Below, piece by piece: positions 58,459-64,000 of a DNA stretch of 64,000 nt. This DNA comes from Annona cherimola. Taxonomy: Eukaryota > Streptophyta > Magnoliopsida > Magnoliales > Annonaceae. The position numbers were made by a program, and so were the translations under genes. The DNA lies in the NCBI GenBank assembly GCA_030490835.1, contig CM059972.1, forward strand, positions 18,143,764 to 18,207,763, given 5' to 3'. Positions within the stretch are counted from its first letter, which is position 1; every line of letters starts with the position of its first letter. Below the pieces are notes generated by a model, which was given only the letters and a program-made list of their open reading frames with translations, did no database searches and was not told where the DNA came from.

Positions 58459-61400
58459 ATTTCATAATTTTTTGATTGTTTGAATTTTTTATGTTTTAAA
58501 TTTAAAAAAGCACATATACATGAGCTGGTGCATGTGTCAACGCCTAATTTTTCTTTTAAGAAAAAATGTGTAAAAATAGAAAATATAAAATTTAGAACAA
58601 ACCAATCCAGGTGTAGCATACATATCGATGAGATTTTAAAAAAAAAAAAGTTCTTAAAAAGAATTTTTCCGGCTAGCCGCATGGGATCGGTGCCCTAAAC
58701 ATAAAACGAGACTGTTAAAGTCTTAAAGAGAGAGTGTGAAAGAAAGTAAAAGAGCGCATTATACAAACTACTCTCAGACCATTGACAGCAATAGATGGAA
58801 AGAAATATGTAATGTTCTTTACAACGCATCACCTGTTTACGTCAACAGATTGCAACAGAAAAGAAATGGTTCTGTGTGCATCAGGGGATTTGAGAGGAAA
58901 CTAGAAATATTCATGGAGATTACAGGTCCAACAGCAGTTCAGTTTAATCTTTGTGCTATATTGGCTTCATAAGTCTTGAGTTCACCCTTGAACCATATTA
59001 GCTTCATGAATCTGGCCTTTTTCTTTTTAAGTGGATCCCAACATACTACTGTTATGATGGATCCAAAAACACAATAGCACATCAGCTCGACGATCCCTTA
59101 CTGAGCATGACCAAATAATGCAGTCTAGCAACCTTTCCAAAAGGTGATTACAATACAGCTAAATGGGGGCAACTGAGGAGCATTGAAATCTCTGTACCTT
59201 CTTTTGGACAATTTCTTTTCATAGCATCTTTAAAGTTTGAACCAGTTAGCAGAGCAAAATCGTGCAGGCTAAGAAAACGAAGCCATCTAATTCACATGTG
59301 CACTTGAAAACCTCCCTCTGAACTAATGTGGAGGTCATCATTTCTTCATCAAGTGTTGTGATTTTCCTTCTAATTGAAAATTTGTCGACAGCACTGAAAG
59401 CTGAATATAGCGCCATGTACAAGGAAACATTCAACTCTAGCCATGATGCAAGGTGACGATGGGAATGAAGATGAAATGATTCAATATTGCAAATGGAGAG
59501 GTAACACAAACATTGTCTAGCATCTTCAGTCAACAACTTGAAAAAGCTAAATCCAACGGATGAGGTAGACTGCCTACTGCAGCCATGACAGTTGATTGAA
59601 GGGAACGAAAATGGAATGCCAACAACACCAACTATGCTTTGTACTTTGTCAGATAGCAAGTTGCAATGCATTCACTGTATGTGTTTAAAAAGGAAAAGAA
59701 AAAAGAATTCAGGCAATAACTTGAGTGACCAAATAAGAACAGAATTACAAATAATTGCAAACAAGAGAAGAAAAGAGAAGCACGAATTGGCAGCAAAAAG
59801 AAATAAGAATGAGAACTTCCAAGTGGTTTTAGACATAGCAACAATAGGAGATGGAGCAGACGGTTAAAATGAACATCGCAAACATATGGGTAAAAAAGCA
59901 GGCACATACCAGAAGTTGCACAGGTCAGTAGTTGGTTAAATTGTAAGCTCTTGAATGGCAAGATTGGCTCACACGGGTGTTGCAGAGGTAACTAAGAAAA
60001 GAACCAAGACCTATGCTTTCACCTCCACGATTAGGCTGCATGACATAGACTTGTGCACCTCAGACCATATGAGGCTATGGCGATGACGATAATGGCATCA
60101 ACAATGATTGTCACCAAATTTGGATTGTCCAGCAATGGTACTAGGTAATCCAACCTTTGACCGGCAATCTGGACTCCACATTTGTCATGCCGTAGTTACA
60201 CGAGATTATACTTATCCCCAGCCTAGGCCCAGGTACAGCCTGCAGGCCACTCTACTTAGCCCCAGAAATTTACTTTAGGCACCATAACCTTTTAGCTTGC
60301 AGAAGCATGGTTCCTAATGATAACAATTGGGCCAAACAACTAAGATGCAATTACTGGTTCTATGATTATGTAATTGATATGTACAACAACAGGGCCAAAA
60401 ATCTTCTCACTCATCACAATTTTAAAGATCTATACCCTAATTAGATTAGTCTCCAAAGTAGAAACTGAGAGCAATGTCACTTGCTGGTTGTCTGTAAATT
60501 CCCCGGTGATGGGTAAAATCCTGAAAAGTAAAAGCACCATATTTAGACAAGATGATTAATTGCAAGAAAAATCAGGTTGTCTTCTAATTTATAAATAAAT
60601 TGAATTTTGAACTTTCCATTGATTAAGAGGAAGTAGCCAAAGAGTCAGAAGGAAGTAGCATTTTTTTTTATCGTGTCATTCACTTTGGAGGTCCAAGCAC
60701 CTAACGAAGGTGTACTCTAGGGGTGGGGTAACAAGGCCACTGCCTTTATCCAACATTTGAACCTTGGACCTTCCGCTCGCACTACTACTCTACATACACC
60801 CACATCAGCCGCTTGGGGCCTTGGGCATTCAAGCAGTGACAGGAGGTAGCCTTCAAGTTGCAGCTAGCAAAGACAAAGTCTTCGAAACTAAAAATATAAG
60901 GAAATTAAAAATTGGTTCATTTGGATAGAATCCTCACTTCAATTCACACAAACCACATATGTGATCTCCACCCAATGAGTTATGATATATACTACAAGAT
61001 CTTAAGAGGTACATAGACAATTCCACCACTTTACTATTTTTCAGTGGCATTTCTGGTTGGTCTACCAAAGTTCTCAACTTCATACCATCATATTTTAGAC
61101 TAGCCCTGACATTGCCAACTTAAAAGCTGAAATTCACAAGCAAACATTACCTAGAATTGGATCGAACTCTGGTTTCTATTCAACACACTTTTGCTAGAGA
61201 TATAAGCAAAGATAAATAAGAAATAATTAAATTTAAAAACTGCTCACATGATCAAGAACACTCATGGATAACAGGAAATTCAAATTTTACATGTTTTAAT
61301 CACAAATAATAGGATAAGTCTGCATCACCAAAAAAAAAAAAAAGATGAGAGTTACATGTCCTTTAAAAATATATCTTTTTTGGTTATAAGGAGTTCCCCC

Positions 61401-62079
61401 ATCTCTCTTCCGCCTTTTTTATCCATTTTAATTGATGTGATATTTCAATCACTTTAACGCACATACTTTTTATCATTGTTATTTATACTTCCAATCATTA
61501 ACCTCTAAGTTTTCATCCAAAAAGTTATCTACCTTATCTTTATTCGCTTTCTTTCAATAACCCCCATCATGTTATATAATTTTCTCTATTTTTTCCTCCC
61601 ACTTTTTCCTTTCCTTTCCCCATTCCCATTCAGAGCCTTAGTTTATGATTATGTGGAATTAGAAAAATAAAGATATATCCCTTTAGTGGTTTATAATGCG
61701 TTGCCACCTTTCTAAAAAGGTTATATGAGGAAAGCAGTGCCTATCATCACAGCTTTTGATGCATGGGTGATGCTTACTGCAAATGTAATTGCTTGGGCAA
61801 CTTGTTCAAAGCTCTATAACTTCATAATGAGGCAAAATGCAAGGTGGATTAAAAAATATATATATTTCCGCCAGTTCCATTACCACTCAAAGTGAAAAGT
61901 GTGGCAAGTTTGGATTAGAGTAATGTTTCACAATGTCCTATTCTGTCTCTGAAAATTTACAAACTAGCAAGCATAAATTGATCAAGCAAGACAGAGTCAA
62001 GTCAGTGACTCAGTGTGGCATCCAACAGCAGCAGAAACTGTAGTAAATATGACGGGCCACTTCATGATAATATTTTAAA
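58459..62079. other. Long non-coding stretch, one SINE-like piece
   Basis: No coding region supported. 58,700-60,100 is less AT-rich than its surroundings and could be transcribed non-coding DNA. Open frames of 78-141 codons at 58736, 59246 and 59592 overlap on both strands and have no domain. Confidence 0.4.
60660..60835 (-). repeat. SINE-like element
   Basis: On the minus strand GGCTGATGTGGG (A-box-like) is followed about 40 bp later by GGTTCAAATG (B-box-like), then a GGCCTTGTTACCCC stretch and, at the far end, poly(T) (TTTTTTTT at about 60662). The order fits a tRNA-derived SINE of Au type. No target duplication established. Confidence 0.5.
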
Positions 62080-62603
62080 GGGCTCCGCTTCTATGTAACC
62101 TGAAGCAGAGCCATATAACCCCCCCCCCTTTAATTTTTATGATTTTGATCCTTGATGAAAATCTAATTCATTCATTGTATTTAACATCATTTGTTTATCT
62201 AGGAGACCAAGTTTCATCCCAATCAAGTATGTTTATGGGTCACATTTATTGACAAATATACATACATATATATTCGTATATAAATTATGAAAAACGCTTA
62301 TATTCATTTATGCATGTATTAGAATATAATAATACTTTCTAGAATCACTTATCCATGTAGAAATGATATTTTATACGGTTTAGAAGTTGAAAATATAACT
62401 TTAAAATTGATATTTAGTGTTCGACTATTTTATTACATCGATTTTCAATGGGGCCAAAGTACATTGATATTGGACAAATAAAAGAGTTTCCAAGATACTA
62501 TAAATAATGTTAAATATAATAAATAGAGTAGATTTTTCATCGACATCAAGATTTTAAATATTGAGGGGGTTATATAGAAAATGAGTTCTATAGAAGCGGG
62601 ACC
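62080..62603. mobile_element. Mutator-like MITE, 524 bp
   Basis: Termini GGGCTCCGCTTCTATGTAA and the inverse of GGTCCCGCTTCTATAGAA. Flanks ATATTTTAAA (62070-62079) and ATATTCTAAA (62604-62613) agree at 9 of 10. The subterminal C9 run at 62119-62127 faces a GGGGGTTATATAG inverse near 62565. Confidence 0.8.
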
Positions 62604-63060
62604 ATATTCTAAATTCTACAAAGAAATCATGTAAACTGATCTTGTTGATACATTGTCACGCTCACAGGTAGTGGCAGAGAAGACAGCATCTCTTTTCTCT
62701 CACATTTATCAATACACATATTCGGTTCCTTACCTCTGCCCATTAGCTATCTATGACTTTGGCTTTTGCATTACAATCATACTGAATCAGAATTCCAAAA
62801 GGCTGGAATCTAGCAACCCATGTTTGGACCATTACTAATCAAACTTGCAACCAGAGAAGATTCTGCACTTCAACCAATTATTCCCAATATAAAAATTTTA
62901 AAAAATTATACCTGATACTGGAACTTAAGTTTCTACACAAACATTTTGAGTGTCGAAACCATATCATGAAAGACAGCCTTGGTAGAAAAGATGTCAACGG
63001 CCACATCAGCCATTTTATTGGGAAAATATTCAACCCATCCATGGCCATTGTCACTCAAGA

Positions 63061-64000
63061 TCAAAGCCCAATAGGGAAGCCTGTCAGTTCAGATATAACT
63101 CCATCTTGCAGCACATAAGACTGAATAAATGAGCCTTGACATAAAATGACTCCATTAACCAGCAAAAAGAATATGTTCAATGTAGTATTGCAATCAAATG
63201 ACAAGGACCTGCGGAGTATGTAATATGTAACTGACAATGGTTTCAATATGTCCAAGATAAGAATAGGATTGAAGCCTTAAAGAGAATTTATAATGTTGAC
63301 ATTAATCGAATCCAAGAAGAGAACTCCTTCATGACTGGTTATTTACTTATAATACAAATCAAATAATTAGTTGCCTTACCTGATAGATGATTCCATTAGG
63401 AAGCCGATCCTTGATAATTTCACTGCAAAGCCAGAGTAAGTATAAGAGATATTCAGGAGAAAAGAAAGAAAGAATTTACTTTTTAAGCAATGCCTAGGGG
63501 CTGATCAATTAAGTAATATACCTATCTATCATGTCTGGATGGGAATCCATCTCCAGCTGCTCCATATCCCTATATGACAGAATTACAAAGAAGAGCAGCA
63601 AAATCAAATACTTAGTATTGGTGTCTCATCCTTGAACCTAAAAACAAAGCAACGATTTTGAAAAAATAGCCTTTTTGATACCTTGTGGGCTTTGATGTGG
63701 GGCATTTGCGCCTGTTGTGATCACGACTCTTGCAAATGCTGCAACTCTTGGTACCCTTCGGTCGCTTTTCTGGCCTGCTGTTGGCACTTTCATGTGAAGC
63801 TAATCCTATGTTGCCCATATCTTGATCACCAGAAGTTATAAAGTTACTGGAGTGCCCACCAAAGTTCCCATCACCAGCAGCTTCTGTCAGAATACTTTCA
63901 ATTGGAGCATTAAGCTGTGCATTTCTAGCTTCAGTTCTTTTGCCTTCAAAAATATCTTTCCAGCACTTTTCTACAGCCGTTGCTGCCATAATGTTGACTT
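63061..64000 (-). CDS. 3' exons of a zinc-knuckle protein gene (continues beyond window)
   Basis: Proposed exons in coding order: from the window edge to 63682, then 63569-63522, 63422-63380 and 63120-63061 (stop TGA), all GT-AG with consistent phases. The largest exon encodes a Lys/Arg-rich CX2CX4HX4C zinc knuckle, CSICKSRDHNRRKCP, near its end. The later exons encode short acidic and hydrophobic stretches (DMEQLEMDSHPDMID, EIIKDRLPNGIIYQ, SYVLQDGVISELTGFPIGL). Such a knuckle near the C-terminus occurs in FAR1-related proteins and other plant nucleic-acid-binding proteins; I cannot assign the family. There is an ATG at 63989, but the frame is open to the edge, so the true start may lie outside. 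The last exon is less certain than the first three. Confidence 0.6.

Noticed and set aside
59246..59961. Minus-strand open frames of 109-141 codons and an overlapping plus-strand frame
   Set aside because: No domain, overlapping on both strands, no supporting splice structure.

Overview
The window is nuclear DNA from a flowering plant. The evidence is intron-containing genes with GT-AG junctions, two intronless pentatricopeptide repeat (PPR) genes, plant-specific families (BIG GRAIN 1-like, TRF-like MYB, Raf-type TKL kinase), AT-rich intergenic DNA and very many small DNA transposons with target-site duplications (TSDs). I cannot place it below angiosperm. No rRNA, intact tRNA, organelle insert or CRISPR array was seen.

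Layout. 1-5,000 is a transposon-rich flank (two hAT-type and two foldback MITEs). 5,024-6,202 (-) is an intronless BIG GRAIN 1-like gene. 6,203-18,200 is gene-poor, with foldback, Mutator-like, Harbinger-like and hAT MITEs. 18,209-20,996 (+) is a Raf-like kinase gene whose large intron carries an old hAT element. About 22,130-28,190 (-) is a decayed, intron-retaining duplicate of the 3' part of a TRF-like gene, broken up by a hAT MITE, a 2.4 kb solo LTR and other insertions. 28,230-29,972 (-) is a PLS-class PPR gene. About 30,274-35,913 is a dead 5.6 kb hAT transposon with transposase remains; a 1.4 kb hAT element of another family sits inside it. 38,938-40,419 (-) is a P-class PPR gene. 42,209-52,840 (-) is the intact TRF-like gene, which I resolved into eight coding exons (674 aa). 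53,742-58,455 is a cluster of MITEs of one family, including two copies tandemly inserted into a third. 58,460-63,060 is mostly non-coding. 63,061 to the right edge (-) holds the 3' exons of a zinc-knuckle gene.

How it fits together. The genes share no evident pathway. The MYB gene belongs to a telomere-repeat-binding-like class, the PPR proteins are probably organellar RNA-binding proteins, the BIG GRAIN 1 family is linked to auxin response and organ size, and the kinase is a signalling protein. The main story is structural. The TRF-like locus was copied locally, and the two PPR genes share a similar N-terminal leader although they belong to different PPR classes. Transposon nesting gives a relative order of events through exact or near-exact TSDs (hAT 8 bp, Harbinger-like 3 bp, Mutator-like 9-10 bp, LTR 5 bp). 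I found no convincing wholly new system. The most novel items are the nested elements, the shared PPR leader, and the microsatellites starting at two 5' splice sites of the TRF-like gene.
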